A DNA stretch of 64,000 nt. Source: Cocos nucifera. Its lineage: Eukaryota > Streptophyta > Magnoliopsida > Arecales > Arecaceae. Both the position numbers and the translations under genes were made by a program. Below the pieces are notes generated by a model. It worked only from the letters and a program-made list of their open reading frames with translations. It was not told where the DNA came from and made no database searches. The DNA lies in assembly GCA_006176705.1 (NCBI GenBank), contig QRFJ01000304.1:989342-1053341 (forward strand), read 5' to 3'. Positions 45,033 to 56,859 of the stretch are shown here, one piece after another (position 1 is the stretch's first letter; every line of letters begins with the position of its first letter).

Positions 45033-47347
45033 TGTTAAATGTATGCTTTAGAAGCCAGATTGGCTAACACATATACATATTCTAAAAATATTATTTTATA
45101 ATTAAAATTTTTAAATAAATAAAATTTAGATTTTTTTTCATTCATATTGTGTTTTAAATATGTTCATAAATCAATCAAGGAATTAACAGATGATGACACG
45201 TATTCTCAAAAGTTAAGAATTTGGGGCACGTGTCATTAGTGGTTAATACCTAAATGCTTCCGATCGATGGATCATCATGACGATGGTAACCGATCTGGAT
45301 AGATCAATACATAGATTGCTTCTCTTCATGGGTAGACAAGTCTCGAGTCTATAGTATGGGGATACTGGAGTGAGAGTGTAGATGCTTGATAAAGATCAGA
45401 GATACTGAGCATGACTAGTACGAGAAGTCACTTGAATGGATACCCTCTCGTCAGTGACTTATTCGATGTTAAAGTTGTATAAATAATTCTTTGACCTATG
45501 GTGCCTCAACTATTCATAGTGAGATTGCTGTAGTTTGACTATATAATCACTTGGTTATCTAACCATTTGAAATCTTGCGGTATATGTTGGCTACAGTAGA
45601 TCTATTGTAGAAATAGAATGTGCACCATGATAGGATCTATCGATCCTGATAGACAGGGAGTAGTTCTATGCAGTTCATGAGACTGAGTCCAAAGACCATG
45701 GCCATAGTAGGTGAATGATGGAAAGAATTTTCATAAAGTTTTACATAAACTCGAGTTGATTGAATCTAGCATTTGATGGACAAACAGGTTTGATGAGCTA
45801 TCCTTGACCTGTATCTAGTTGGAACTTACGATAAAAGAATCGAACAACACGGTAACTACATCTAAAGGTTCATTTTCAATTCTATTGGATTGCCACTACA
45901 TACTGCTAGGTGTGACTGGTGGATTATGGGACCAATGAGAATTATTTTGATAATTTATAATTCTTGATTGATTGAATTGAAAAGAGTTCGAAACCATTGA
46001 AAGAAATTTTAATGATATTATTGATGCAAATCATAATGTATGTCACTACCAAATAGAATTGAACCTATGAGATCACTTGTAAAAGAAGTTCTTGACTGAT
46101 CAGATGGTTGATTTATGATTCTGAATCACGTTTGGATTTAATTATCGATGAGATTGTTGATTAAACCAATATAATTTTATAATTAATAAACTTACTAAGA
46201 GTTAGTAAGTTGTAGGAGGATTTTGTTACAATTAGATTGCAATAGGGCTCAATTTAATTGAGCTAAGGGATTCAAATCAAATCTAATTGAATTAGATTCA
46301 ATTTAATTTGATAGTTTAAAGCCCTATTGGATAATGAGTTTGATTGGATCAAATCCTATTTAGTCATGTGATAACCCAATTATCCAAGAAATAAATCCCT
46401 AGTTTGATGAGGTTTTTAATCTAACTAATTTCCTAGTTGGATTAGAGCCTAATTGGATTCTTGATCAAGTTAGGATCTAATTAGTTATTTAGTTATAACT
46501 AATTCCTAAATTAGTTAGGATTGGTCCAAAAATTAGTTAGAGTTTGAACCAAATCAAGATGTCCTAGTTTGATCAAGATTTCTTCACTTATTTCATATGC
46601 CACATAACCCCTTGAAACCATCCTTTTTATTTTTGTTTTTACCATGGGAATGAGGATCTCACACCCTCTTTCTTGCATGAGAAACATCACACAAAGATAA
46701 AGGGGGCGTCCAATACTAGGTCTTTGACCAATAGTCAAAGACCTTTTGAATGCCACCTTTTAAAAGGGCTTTTGGCATGGAAAAGGCTCAGATTTTCACC
46801 ATAAAAAATTAGGAGGGGCGTGAGGTTTCTTCTCCAAGGAATGAGAAAAAAATAGGAGAGGGTCTCCTCTCTTACCGGCCATTTTTTTGAAAGAAAAAGA
46901 AGAAGGATTCTTCTTCCTTCTAATCCTTTCTTCCTTCTAATCCTTTCCTTCTCCAAAGAGTTTGAAAGATCTAAAAAGAATTCAAACCCACCATCAAGAG
47001 GAGTTTTCTGCAAGGGACCTAGCATCCTGATGAAGACGCACACCTCTATTCAGATCAAGAGCTTCACATGAATACCTATAGAGGTCGAATGCATGTGTGG
47101 CTCTATAAAAATCTTATCAGATTATCATGATAATCGGATTGCGGTGTTCTACTACCCGTGCAAAGGTATAAATTCAAATCTTAAATCTGATTTATTTTTG
47201 GCATTTTAGTCTTGCATGTGGTAGATACTAGGATGGCAATAGATTAGATCTATTAGGTACATGATCAAACCTGAAATTTTTTCTGTTGCTAGATCTAAAT
47301 TTTTTAAATTTTAGCATGCACTAGGAGATTAGATTTTTCTAAGAAAT
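45033..47347 (+). repeat. CopB 3' LTR
   Basis: Direct repeat of the 5' LTR, starting TGTTAAATGTATGC right after the polypurine tract at 45021-45032. It ends near 47347, where the 74-bp GypB duplication begins. Confidence 0.88.
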
Positions 47348-47348
47348 C

Positions 47349-47422
47349 CTAGCTTGATAGCTGTTGTTATAGGCAAACTCCACCAAGGATAAGTGTTCAT
47401 CCCAAGATCTTTTTAAGTCTAT
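47349..47422. repeat. 74-bp duplication, right copy
   Basis: Second copy of 27226-27299, directly right of CopB, with only a handful of substitutions. It joins in frame to the upstream integrase (RACVIDLKRSWDEHL), so the 24-25 codons exist twice, once on each side of the insertion. Confidence 0.9.
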
Positions 47423-49740
47423 CACACATGCCCTCAACATATCCTCTAAAGTTTGAATTGTTCTCTCTGATTATCCATCTATCTGAGGATGGAAGGCTGT
47501 ACCAAACTCTAACTTAGTCTTCACGGCTTGATGCAAATTTTTTTTAAATTAAAAAATAAATCTTGTATCCCGATCAAACATAGTAGATACTGGAGTGCCA
47601 TGTAATCTCACAATTTCATCTATGTACAACTTGGCTAGTCTTTCCAAAAAAAAATTAACTTTGATGGGTAAGAAATGTGCTGACCTAGTCAATCGGTCCA
47701 CAATCACCCAAATAGCATCATATACTCAAAGAGTCCTTGGTAGTCCTGTAACAAAATTCATTGTTATGTATTTTTATTTCCAAACTTGTATTGCAAGGGA
47801 TTGCAGTGGTCTTGCAGGACTCTGATGCTCAGATTTCACCTATTAACAAGTTAAATATTGAGCTATTTTTCTTTTCATACCACTCAACCAAAAAGTTTCT
47901 CTGAGATCTCTATACATTTTTATACCTCCACGGTATATTATGTAGACAAAATTATGAGCTTTCATCATAATTTTTCTTTTCAATTCTGTATTATTTGGAA
48001 CACATAATTTACTACTAAACCTTAAGATTCCATCCTCATGAATTCTGAATTCAGATGTCATATTGGATTGTACTTGATCTTTGATCTTTTGGAGTTCCAA
48101 ATCATCCATCTGGGATGCTTTGATTATGCTAATCAAGGTAGGTTACACCCTAAGAGTAGTTAGTAGGGCTTCAGAATCATGCAGTCATACCTCGACACCC
48201 AATCTTTCTAGATCCTATAGGATGTGTATTTGAGAAGCGATCAGCATTACTATGCTAACCATTGACTTTCTGCTTAAGGCATTTGCCACTATGTTTACTT
48301 TTTTAGGATAGTAATTAATGGTTAAATCATAATTTTTAATCAGCTCTAACCATTATCTTTGTCTCAGATTCAACTTTTTTTGAGTGAAAATATATTTGAG
48401 GCTCTTATAATCTATAAAAATTTTACATAATATTTTATATAGATAGTGTCTCCAAATTTTTTTAAGCAAAGACTACTACTGCCAGCTCCAAATCATGGAT
48501 TAGATAATTCTGCTCATATAGTTTAAGTTGCCTTGATGCATAAGCTACCACCTTTTCATTTTGCATAAGAACATATCATAATCCCTTTCGAAAGGCATCA
48601 CTATAAATAGTAAATCCTCCATTCCCAGATGATAGGATAAGGATAGAAGCTGATACCAAACACCTTTTTAGTCCCTAAAAACTCTTTTCACATTTTTCTA
48701 TCCATTCGAATTTAGTTCCTTTATGAGTCAACTAGATCAAAGGTTATGCTATGCGAGAGAATCCTTTCATAAATCTCTAATAATACCTAGCTAATGCAAG
48801 AAAACTACAAACTTCTATTATACTGATAGGCTATTTCCTATTCACAATTGCCTCTTCCTTCATCAGATCTATAGATATGCCTTCTTTAGAGATTGTGTCT
48901 AAGGAAGGAGATACTTTCTAGCCAAAACTGATACTTTTCAATTTTGCATATAACTTCTACTCCCTTAATATCTATAACACTATCCTCAAATATCTTTCAT
49001 GATCCTCTTGGTTCTTAGAATATACCAGAATATCATCAATAAATACTATCACACACTAATCCAAATAAGGCCTGAATACTCGGTTCATAATGTCCATGAA
49101 GCTACAGGAGCATTAATTTGTCAATCTAAATGGCATAACCAAAAATTTGAAATGTCTATTTCTACTCCAAAATATTATTTTAGATGCCATCAATCTAAAT
49201 TTTTAATTGATGATATCCAAACTGAAGATCAATTTTTAAAAATATCTAAGCACACTGAAGCTAATCAAAAAGATCATCTATCATCGGTAGAGGATATTTA
49301 TTCCGAATTGTCAACTTGTTCAACTCCTGGTAGTTAATGCATAATCTCATACTTCCATTCTTCTTCTTAACAAAAAGTACCAGAGCATCCCACGGAGAGA
49401 CACTAGGCCTGATAATGCCTTTATCAAAAAGCTTTTGGAGTAGCTCTTTGAGCTCTTTCAATTCAACTAGAGCCATTCAATAGGGGGCTTTAGAGATACA
49501 TCCAGCACCGGGTGCTAAATCAATTGAAAATTCTATCTCTCTATCGAAAGGCAATCTTGGAAGATCCTTCGAAAAAATATTAGAAAGTTTTTTTACTATA
49601 GAAATATTTTCTATCTTGATCTCTTCCTGTTGTGTATCTATAACACTGGCCAAATATCATGTACAATTCTTTCTTAATATTTTGCAAGCCTACATGGTTG
49701 ATATAATTTTGATAGGGATATTCATTTTTTTGCCAGAAAA
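47423..49740 (-). pseudogene. GypB reverse transcriptase, RNase H and integrase
   Basis: Reading leftward on the minus strand: RT start at 49476-49261 (LFDKGIIRPSVSPWDA, then RLCINYQELNKLTI), FIDDILVYS box near 49040, RNase H about 48700-48300, integrase zinc-binding region at 48136-47843 (AHNFVYIIYRGGIKMYRDL, then FWLSGMKRKIAQYLTC), and integrase core about 47800-47423 (VVDRLTRSAHFLPI with the first Asp, RLHGTPVSTMFDRDTRF with the second, and SERTIQTLEDMLRA with the Glu). All in Tekay order. Stops and frameshifts are frequent. Confidence 0.85.
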
Positions 49741-49752
49741 ACTAAGCAGTGC

Positions 49753-50115
49753 TTATCCTGAAATCTGAATGGTCATTCTCTTCTTGAAGCAATCCACCAT
49801 GGCATGATATGAGGGAAGTAAATTCATCCCTAGGATGCAATCAAAATCCCTCATCTCTAGAATCATCAGATTAGATGCAAGATCATGATCTCCAATGCTC
49901 AAAATACAAGAGAAGCAAATTATATTTACCATGATGACACACCCATTTGAAGTAGAGACATACATCTCATCTTCTAAGGGCATAGGCCTAAGGCCAATCT
50001 TTCTAGCAAATTCACTTGAGACAAATGAATGGATAGCCCCAGGATTAAATAAAACACAAGCATGTGCAGTTTCAACTTTGATATTACCTACTACTATGGC
50101 ATTTGATGTCTTCAC
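49753..50115 (-). pseudogene. GypB protease
   Basis: A stop-free minus frame of 120 codons matches the retropepsin-like RVP_2 family. HACVLFNPGAIHSFVSSEFA carries the active-site region, where D-(S/T)-G is N-P-G, an Asp-to-Asn change that would abolish catalysis. Then come GLRPMPLEDEMYV and the flap-end segment DFDCILGMNLL. It sits between the gag knuckle and RT as in Tekay elements. Confidence 0.8.
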
Positions 50116-50381
50116 ATCCTTCTAAGTCATAGCATAAACACGAGTGTGGAGCTTTTGCTTTTTAAAGATCCTTCTTGTCTTGAGGGTTGATCTAAATGAG
50201 AGGTCGGTGCTCTAGAGGCAAGAAGTCTAGGTGCATTTTGGAAGGGCTACCGATACCTTGAGTTTTGATGATGAGGATAGTTTGCAGCCTTATGGTCCTA
50301 CTGGCCACAACCAAAACAGGCTCTAGAAAACTAGCAACAATCATTTTCCAAATGGATACCCTCATATCGGCTACACCGAGG
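50116..50381 (-). pseudogene. GypB gag end with zinc knuckle, truncated by CopD
   Basis: Near 50330-50290 the minus strand reads RACFGCGQ, a stop, then DHKAANYP: a CX2CX4HX4C knuckle with a stop in the loop and the last Cys changed to Tyr. Upstream gag is cut off at 50381 by CopD and should continue right of the window. Confidence 0.65.
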
Positions 50382-51360
50382 TGTTAGAGCAATCGGCAGC
50401 TCTGATATCAAATGTTAAAGAAAACAATGGTACCTTACCTATACCATGTTGCAAAACCCTTGATCTTGTACGTGAACCAGAGGAGATCTGTGATAGATGT
50501 GATCTCTAAAGGTAGCAAATACCAGCACCAATCCCTAGGTGCTATATGGGGTGCCTTCCTCCTGGAGCTTGAGGGTGGCACCCTTCCACTAGGGTTTCTT
50601 CAAGAAAACTTGGGATGGCAATCCTTGAGAGAGAGAGAGAGAGAGAGAAAGGAGAGATTAAGGGAGAAAAGATCTATATTTCACTTCTCATCTGAAATTC
50701 TAATATAATTTATATATTTATATATAGTTATTAGGCCCGATCAAAAATTTTTCTGGCTAACTCAATACATGAAAGCACTCACCAAGTCCATATACACCCA
50801 TATCTCACATGCTCTTATCCCTTGGATCTAAACCCAATCCATACATGAATTAGCCCCTTTAAGAACTTCTTAAACCAGATCTTAAAACCCCTTGGTTCAA
50901 ATCCAAACTAAGACCAAATAGAAAATCTCATGTAGATCTGTCTGCCGTGTTTGAGCCGACTTGACTACACCTCATGCCATAATTTTCAAACACTAATTTC
51001 TATCTACCTCAAAGGGTCGGCTCGATCTTGGTCTGAGCTAGCTCGATCTCAGTCCAGGCTGGCTCAACCTGCATCCGAGCCAGCTCCACCTGTGTGCCAG
51101 CCCCTTTTCTTGGCTAATACTTCTCCTGGCTCTAGTTCTTTGCTCTATTTTATATCTCCAAGTCTCTAAAGTACTAACCAAGCTCTTCAAGATCCTCACA
51201 CCTGAACCTCAAGCCTATGGAAAGCTACATAACGCCTCCACCTTAGGACCACTCCTGTCCTAGCCCTAAGACCATACCTGTCCTAGTATTTTTAGAGCCA
51301 ATGACTCCTGACTCCTTCCATGGCCTCCCAAGGCTTGAAATCACCATACAAATTCTTACA
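50382..51360 (-). repeat. CopD 3' LTR (left copy)
   Basis: 979 bases with TG...CA. 50730-51360 aligns with the CopC LTRs; the first 350 bases are more diverged. It includes a (GA)n run at 50632-50650 and GAGCCAGCTC units at 51010-51095. Confidence 0.8.
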
Positions 51361-52874
51361 ATCTCTACCTTGGTGCGCCCAAGCCTGGGCATACCTGATA
51401 ATGTCCTCCTGCATGATCCCTTTATCGCTGCATGCCCTGACAGCTCCTTGTGCATAACTTGCCACCGCCATCCTTTTTCATCTACTGAGCTTTCTTTGAA
51501 GCCTTTGGGATGACCACCTCCACTGCTGAAGATCTTGGCTTGCTTCTTTGTATCATCTTTAGAGTTGTATACACCCTTCTACTTGGCAGCTGCACCACTT
51601 ATTCTGAACTTTTCTAGAAAATCCGCAGCATTCCTATACCAGCACTTGCTGCATACCCTAACACAGTCTTCTCAGAACTACGCTTATCCTCCTACACACG
51701 ACGCTTTACCTAGAACCTTGCAGCTCTGATACTAATGTTGGGATATCACTCTTTCCTCTATATTTCTCTGCTCTGAACTCATATCAAATCTCTCTCCACT
51801 GGTGAAGCCACCTCTACCTAGTGCTCCACTTGAAATCTGTGTCCATCTGATGCTATAGACGAACCTAACTCTATAATCAAGTCACTCGAGGCCAACTATC
51901 CAATACTGCACCATTGGACCTACCGCTACACCTCAAACATCGTCGCTGTCCCTTTGAATCCTTCACACTCCATGGATTGCTTCGAAGCCATCTTAGATAC
52001 TTCGCAACCCATGGGTACCTCCAAAAATTCAAAAGCTTATCCAACTCTTTAGCAACTGAACCCTAGAAAATTTCACCTTAGCACTTCATCATCTTCTACC
52101 CTTACACCAACCATCACTTCAATTTTACCCGAAGGAACTATAGCTCAAATTCTATCCTAAGCTCAGACCCATCTATCTCATCCCAAGACTTGACACCACC
52201 TTCTTATAGGTATCCAAATCTTTTCTTGCTACATACAATCCATCCTCCACTTGAATCACGACTCTCTCTGATGCCCCTATAGAAAAAAATCCTGATCTAT
52301 GATCAGTCATTCAGCCCTAACCTACTAAACCTCTATCGTTGCTAGTCCCATTTTGGATACTCCATAATTTTGCGGGCACCTCTAAAACCATCGAGGACTT
52401 CCACATTCTTCAAACCTACTGCAATTCTCTATGGATCAATCATCTCATCATCCTAAGGCTTCGCAAATTCATGTTCTAATTGAATAGTTGAATGTACTCC
52501 GACTATTTTTCAGCCTTTCTATAACTGAAGGATGTATAGTCGCTTCTTCAGCTTTTCCTCGACCATTATCCTTTGGAAAATCTCTCTTTATCTACCAAAC
52601 TACCCCATATTGCCTATCTTCCCAATGAATACTATCGCTTATTCATCATATACCCTGATCTTTCCACAAGATCGATCAATAAATCATGCATCCAAACCTT
52701 TTATCCTAGAAAAATCACTTTTTGTCAATCCTCTCAACCTCCATCTTCAATCTGTTGCACTTGGTTGGTCAAACCATAGCAAAAATGAAAGTAGATCTGA
52801 GACATACCATGGAATAGATGTGCAGATTTTTAATCTCTCGGTATGACTTCTCCTTTACTTTCATGCTCCACCAG
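51361..52874 (-). pseudogene. CopD internal region with gag remnant
   Basis: Minus-strand traces of gag lie at about 52590-52500 (IMVEEKLKKRLYILQLQKG, matching LMLEKQLYSLQMQEG of CopC), then many stops. The CopC-like segment at 51800-51960 is readable (WLASSDLIIELGSS, FQVEHQVEVAS). No polymerase domain. More decayed than CopC. Confidence 0.6.
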
Positions 52875-52886
52875 ACTTTGATACCA
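52875..52886 (-). other. CopD primer-binding site
   Basis: Minus strand reads TGGTATCAAAGT, two mismatches from the tRNA-Met complement, two bases inside the right LTR. Confidence 0.7.
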
Positions 52887-52888
52887 AA

Positions 52889-52952
52889 TATTAGAGCAAT
52901 CAGCAGCTCTAATACCAAATGTTAGAAAAAACTATGGTAACTCATTTGTACC
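52889..52952 (-). repeat. CopD 5' LTR, left fragment
   Basis: Starts TATTAGAGC (TG changed to TA) and matches 50382-50446 before TatE interrupts it; the rest should lie right of the window. Confidence 0.7.
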
Positions 52953-53575
52953 TATTAGGGGCAAACCCTCGCCTGCCAAAGTTCGATAAGATGCCAAGTC
53001 TCAGGGTGACCTTGCCCAATGGCGATAATCATGGCTAACTTTGACTAGTGAGAAATTTCTACTTGACGCCAAGATCGCAGACCTCCAACTTAGACTTATT
53101 GGCTGACCTTCCATATTTCGATTGCCACTTTCTCAGATAACTCCAGAATCTACAAGATCTTAGGGATTTCATCTAGACGAGCTCGAATGATGATGGCAAT
53201 CTTCTAAGTAATCAAGTGTTGAAATCCGACACAACTTGGCTTGATGATAGAATCTCTTTCTGAACGAACTTCAGCAACCTATGAAGAGTAAAGGATCTTT
53301 AAATTCTCATATCAAGAATTTTGAATATGCAGACAAAAGAGCCCTATCCCCCTTATTAACCCTCAAACGATCCCGAGAATGGCTGAGCTTCAAAGGAATG
53401 AATGAGTTGCAAGAGTATCCTAATTGTCCATCCCCTGCGACCATCGATCGAGTTCTCTCATCAGCCGAACTCTCAATTTCTAGACAGCCATCTAAAAGCC
53501 GAATTCTCTCTGGCCTCTAGTCTATCAGACTCCTCCAGTGTACACCTACTGGACTTATCCTCCAATCTTCTTCTA

Positions 53576-53737
53576 GACGATCTTTCCCAGTTGCACTCCT
53601 TTTAGATGATCATCTCTAGTCGCATCCCTTTCGGATGATCTCCCTCAGTTGCACCCCTTTCGAACGATCTCCTCCAGTCGCACCTCTTCTGGATGATCTC
53701 CTCCAGTCGCATTCTCATTGAATGATTTTCTCCAACC
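53576..53737. repeat. 29-bp minisatellite in TatE LTR
   Basis: About five and a half units with consensus close to GATGATCTCCTCCAGTCGCA then CCCCTTTCG. Starts fall at about 53577, 53606, 53635, 53664, 53693 and 53722, a regular 29-base spacing. Confidence 0.85.
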
Positions 53738-53769
53738 AAACTAATTATAAATGAATTTTTTTTGATTAA

Positions 53770-53935
53770 CAGACAAGCTCCTTCCAGTCGCCCAAGGGAC
53801 TCCCTCCAGTCGATCTCCTACCAATCGTCCAAGTAAGCTCCTTCCAATCATCCAAGCAGGCTCCTTATAGTCAAACTCCTTTCAGTCATCCAATCATCCA
53901 AGCAGGCTTCCTCTAGTCGAATTTCTTGCTATCGC
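53770..53935. repeat. Second short repeat array in TatE LTR
   Basis: Irregular units of about 22-30 bases around CTCCTTCCAGTC and ATCCAAGCAGG, five to six copies, following the 29-bp array. Confidence 0.7.
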
Positions 53936-54215
53936 CCAGAAGCACCTCATCCTTTATGCAGATTTAGCTCCTAGCTCAAGGCAAACTGATCATTGTGTGG
54001 ATAACCTCAAAGAATTTTGAACTTCTTCAAAATTGTTGTGGTATGAAGCTCTTCATCATCGATAGGTGCTCCAGTTGAGCTTCAGGCATTTCTCTCTAAC
54101 AAACTGGCATGTCGCAATAATGAACACTATCCTCCATAACAAACTCCATATGGTCCCAAACAGCCCACTATCAGGTAGCTATGACTCTCACCATCAGTTT
54201 ATTATAAGCTTTGTC

Positions 54216-54225
54216 TATAAAAAAA
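54216..54225 (+). promoter_or_regulatory. TATA box of TatE LTR
   Basis: GTCTATAAAAAAATCC about 90 bases before the inferred LTR end. The position suits the U3/R border. Confidence 0.45.
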
Positions 54226-54580
54226 TCCTCCAGATATATTTTCTCTAAGCTCTTATTCATTTTCTTGTTACTTTGCTCAATTTTTTGAGCATTCCATTTT
54301 TATTAGCCAGAAGAGCGCTGACTTGATCGTCAGAAGGTCCTATCGGAGCCACCACCCCGGACTCCGAATTAGACTTTATTTTGCAAGTCATCGGCAGCGA
54401 CCACTTCTTTCCCAACTCCAGTCCGATGCAACATCAACTAGATTTTGCACCAATGGGATTGGCGCTAAAGAAAGAACAGCACGAGCCATTGTTCTAAAAG
54501 GAGTGCTTGATCGAATTTGTCTGCTTTCTTCTTCTAATCTCTCAAGATCCATCTCCATTTGATCTTTTTCAGTCTTAAAA

Positions 54581-56010
54581 ATGCCTCCAAAGAAGATGAT
54601 CACTCGAAGATCCACCATCTCTGCTGTCAGATCTAAGCCAAATCTACTTACTTCAACACCATCATTAGCACCGCAACCTCCTCCATCGATGATAATGGTA
54701 GATCCAGAGCAGTTTAACCTACTGGAGCAGCAGGTCCGGGGCTTCATCGAAATAGTGTAGGCCATGCACCAATCTTTGGTGGCAGTCCAACCGAAAAACC
54801 TTCCATCAAAATGTCAAGAGCCAGTCCCAAGGAGGCATACTTGGATCAGCAAACTTATCGCTTCCGAAGAGGAGAAGTAGAGAGCAAAGAGCCCCTATTT
54901 CGATCATGATTCTTCTCCGGAGAAAATCTTCTCCATCTATAGCTGAAAATCCTCTGAGATCCATGATCGAGATCGGACTCTCGAACAGAAACTTCAAGAA
55001 ATGGATCGACGGATTGAGGAGCTCCACCATGCTGCCCCAACTAACCACGACAACATCTGCATTAATCCTTCTTTCTCCAAGAGAATCATATAGGAGTCGA
55101 TCTCACCAAACTTCAAGCTCGCTCAACTCGAGAGCTACGATAGGACCACTAATTCGATCGACCACCTACAGGCTTTTCAAATCATGATGTTGCTCCATGG
55201 CATGCCAGACTCCATTTTGTGTCGAGCATTTTCATCCACTCTGAAGGAAGCAGCGAGAAACTTATGATTGACGCTGAAGTTAGGTATGATCTTCTCCTTC
55301 GACCATATGAGCCACCAGTTTGTAGCTCATTTTATCAGCAGTCGATATCCAAGATGAGGTTCGGACTCTCTCATTAACATCAAGCAGTAGGAAGGGGAGT
55401 CCATTCGAGCTTATGTCAATCGCTTCAATACTGCTGCATTGAAGATCCAAAATTTAGATCAATCCATTACCATGGCCACACTGAAGGATGGCCTTCAGAA
55501 GAATAATTTACTGTTCTTCTTGAAAAAAAAGTATGCCAGAAATTTTGTTGATCTACTAGCTCGGGCTGAAGGCTATGCCCAAGTCGAAGAAGCCTTCAAA
55601 CTAAAGGATGAGGAAGCCACAAGGAAGTGGTAGGTGCACGAGTTTAGCAAGCCCGTGGTTGAAGAGAAGTCGAATGAAGTTCGACTGCGCTCTCGAACTC
55701 TTTTTGAGCGCAAGCAAACCCAAACTTTTCCTCAAGCTCATCGTCAAAGGAGTCCTAACAGAAGGGCACAAAGGAGCTTTCCCTCCAAAAGGTTCCATAA
55801 CTATGCTCCCCTTAATGCTCCAAAAACTTAAGTACTAATGAAGATCAAAGAGCAGCTACCAAAGATAGAGAGAATGCGCACTCATTCGGATAATCTAAAT
55901 AAGTACTGCCTCTACCATCATGACCATGATCACAATACAGAAGAATGCATCCAGTTCTAAGATGAGATCGAGTAGCTCATTAGACGAAGCTAGCTTGGCT
56001 GATTTCTACG
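54581..56010 (+). pseudogene. TatE gag (broken)
   Basis: ATG at 54581 (MPPKKMITRRST). One frame with stops runs to about 55970: Pro-rich N terminus, coiled region (RRIEELHHAA), gag core (PNFKLAQLESYDRTTNSIDH, LCRAFSSTLKEAARNL, then ESIRAYVNRFNTAALKIQNL), DLLARAEGYAQVEEA, and a nucleocapsid finger YCLYHHDHDHNTEEC with intact CX2HX4HX4C residues near 55900. Typical Tat gag. Several stops at expected Trp/Gln positions break it. Confidence 0.85.
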
Positions 56011-56179
56011 ATGTCGGTCTGAGATAAGAGAAGATCGATCGAGGGCACTGCCACAATCAGAACCACCAAGAAGGAAGGAGCAGTAAGAAGATCAACCATC
56101 TCTTGGCATCATCAATACCATCTCTAGGGGGCTTCGATGAGAGAAAGCTAGTAGATTTGAGGGGTCGGCTAAAAAGCGG

Positions 56180-56520
56180 AGGACTAAGGAACCCATCATT
56201 TTCACTAAAGAAGATGCTCAAAGGGTTTAATTTCTATACAACGACGCGGTTGTAGTTTCTTTAAACATTATAGACTATGATGTACGTCACATTCTTATTG
56301 ATAATGGAAGCTTTACTGATATCTTATTTTATGATACTTTTTCTAAAATATCTATACCTAATAACCAACTCGAATCAATGAATACTCCATTGATCGGCTT
56401 CGCTGGTTATGCGGTGCTAGTTGAAGATGTGATAACTTTAACTTTAACTGAGGCAGTTCAGGATGCAAGTGAATTTTTTGATAATAAGAGCTCCATCTGG
56501 TTACAACATAATTCTTGATC
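56180..56520 (+). pseudogene. TatE protease
   Basis: Motifs FTKEDAQRV then HILIDNGSFTDILFYD near 56290-56335. The Asp of the protease motif (DNGS in this lineage) is present. The frame then shifts near 56470-56500. Position between gag finger and RT is normal. Confidence 0.75.
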
Positions 56521-56859
56521 AATTTGGCCTAAATGCGCTTTGGAGAGCAGTGTCAACCTACTATTTAAAGAAGGAAGTTCCTAACAAATTACGAAATTGG
56601 AAAAGTCAGAGAAGACCAAGCTTTGGTAAGACATTGCTACTTAATGGCCCTGCAAAGAGGTGGCCAGTCTAACCCTTGCCCAATTGATGGGTTGGACGTT
56701 CGGGATGATCTTATAGAAGAACGGGAAGAATCCATGGATGACCTTGTCTATGTTCCTTTGGATGATGGAAACAAAGACCACACTATACAAATTGGCTCTA
56801 ATCTGAAAGAGGAGATACGAGAATAGCTCGTCGAGTTTCTACGGAGAAATGTGGATGTT

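Larger units (their letters stand above)
27304..47347 (+). mobile_element. CopB: Ty1/copia retrotransposon, split by CopC
   Basis: Two direct repeats of about 2.3 kb (27304-29620 and 45033-47347) bound a plus-strand copia element. Removing CopC (30642-41375) leaves an internal region of about 4.7 kb with leader, gag, protease, integrase, RT, RNase H and polypurine tract. It inserted into GypB integrase. Instead of a 5-bp duplication it is flanked by 74-bp direct repeats. The coding region is broken throughout, although most of pol remains in one reading frame. Confidence 0.9.
18715..50381 (-). mobile_element. GypB: Tekay-like chromovirus, split three times, 5' end off window
   Basis: Minus-strand gypsy element. 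Its 3' LTR occupies 18715-26545 (with CactaR inserted). The polypurine tract follows, then the chromodomain-like tail and integrase end (26546-27299). After CopB it resumes with integrase, RNase H, RT, protease and the gag zinc knuckle (47349-50381), where CopD interrupts it. RT blocks such as IIRPSVSPWDA and FIDDILVYS, and the tail (YLKTRER...) before the 3' LTR, are typical of the Tekay/Del lineage. Its gag start and 5' LTR should lie right of the window, beyond CopD, TatE and TRG2. It is the oldest element of stacks 2 and 3. Confidence 0.85.
50382..52952 (-). mobile_element. CopD: second gag-only copia element, right LTR split by TatE
   Basis: Related to CopC. Left LTR 50382-51360 (TGTTAGAGC...CTTACA), internal region of about 1.5 kb, minus-strand primer site at 52875-52886, and right LTR from 52889 broken at 52953 by TatE. 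The internal sequence lines up with that of CopC, including the run next to the LTR (ACCTTGGTGC) and the FQVEH segment. No protease, integrase or RT is present. Both LTRs carry at their inner end an extra tRNA-Met-like motif (50399-50410 and 52906-52917). Confidence 0.82.
52953..54310 (+). repeat. TatE 5' LTR
   Basis: About 1.35 kb. The right edge is approximate because the 3' LTR is not in the window. It contains two minisatellites (53576-53737, 53770-53935) and a TATA box. The region just downstream (ACTTGATCGTCAGAAGG, then CGGAGCCACC) is a conserved leader signature of Tat elements. Confidence 0.65.

Noticed and set aside
49895..50125. Plus-strand 76-codon frame
   Set aside because: Shadow of the GypB protease on the minus strand.
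54388..54765. 125-codon minus-strand frame in TatE
   Set aside because: Shadow of the leader and gag start read on the plus strand.
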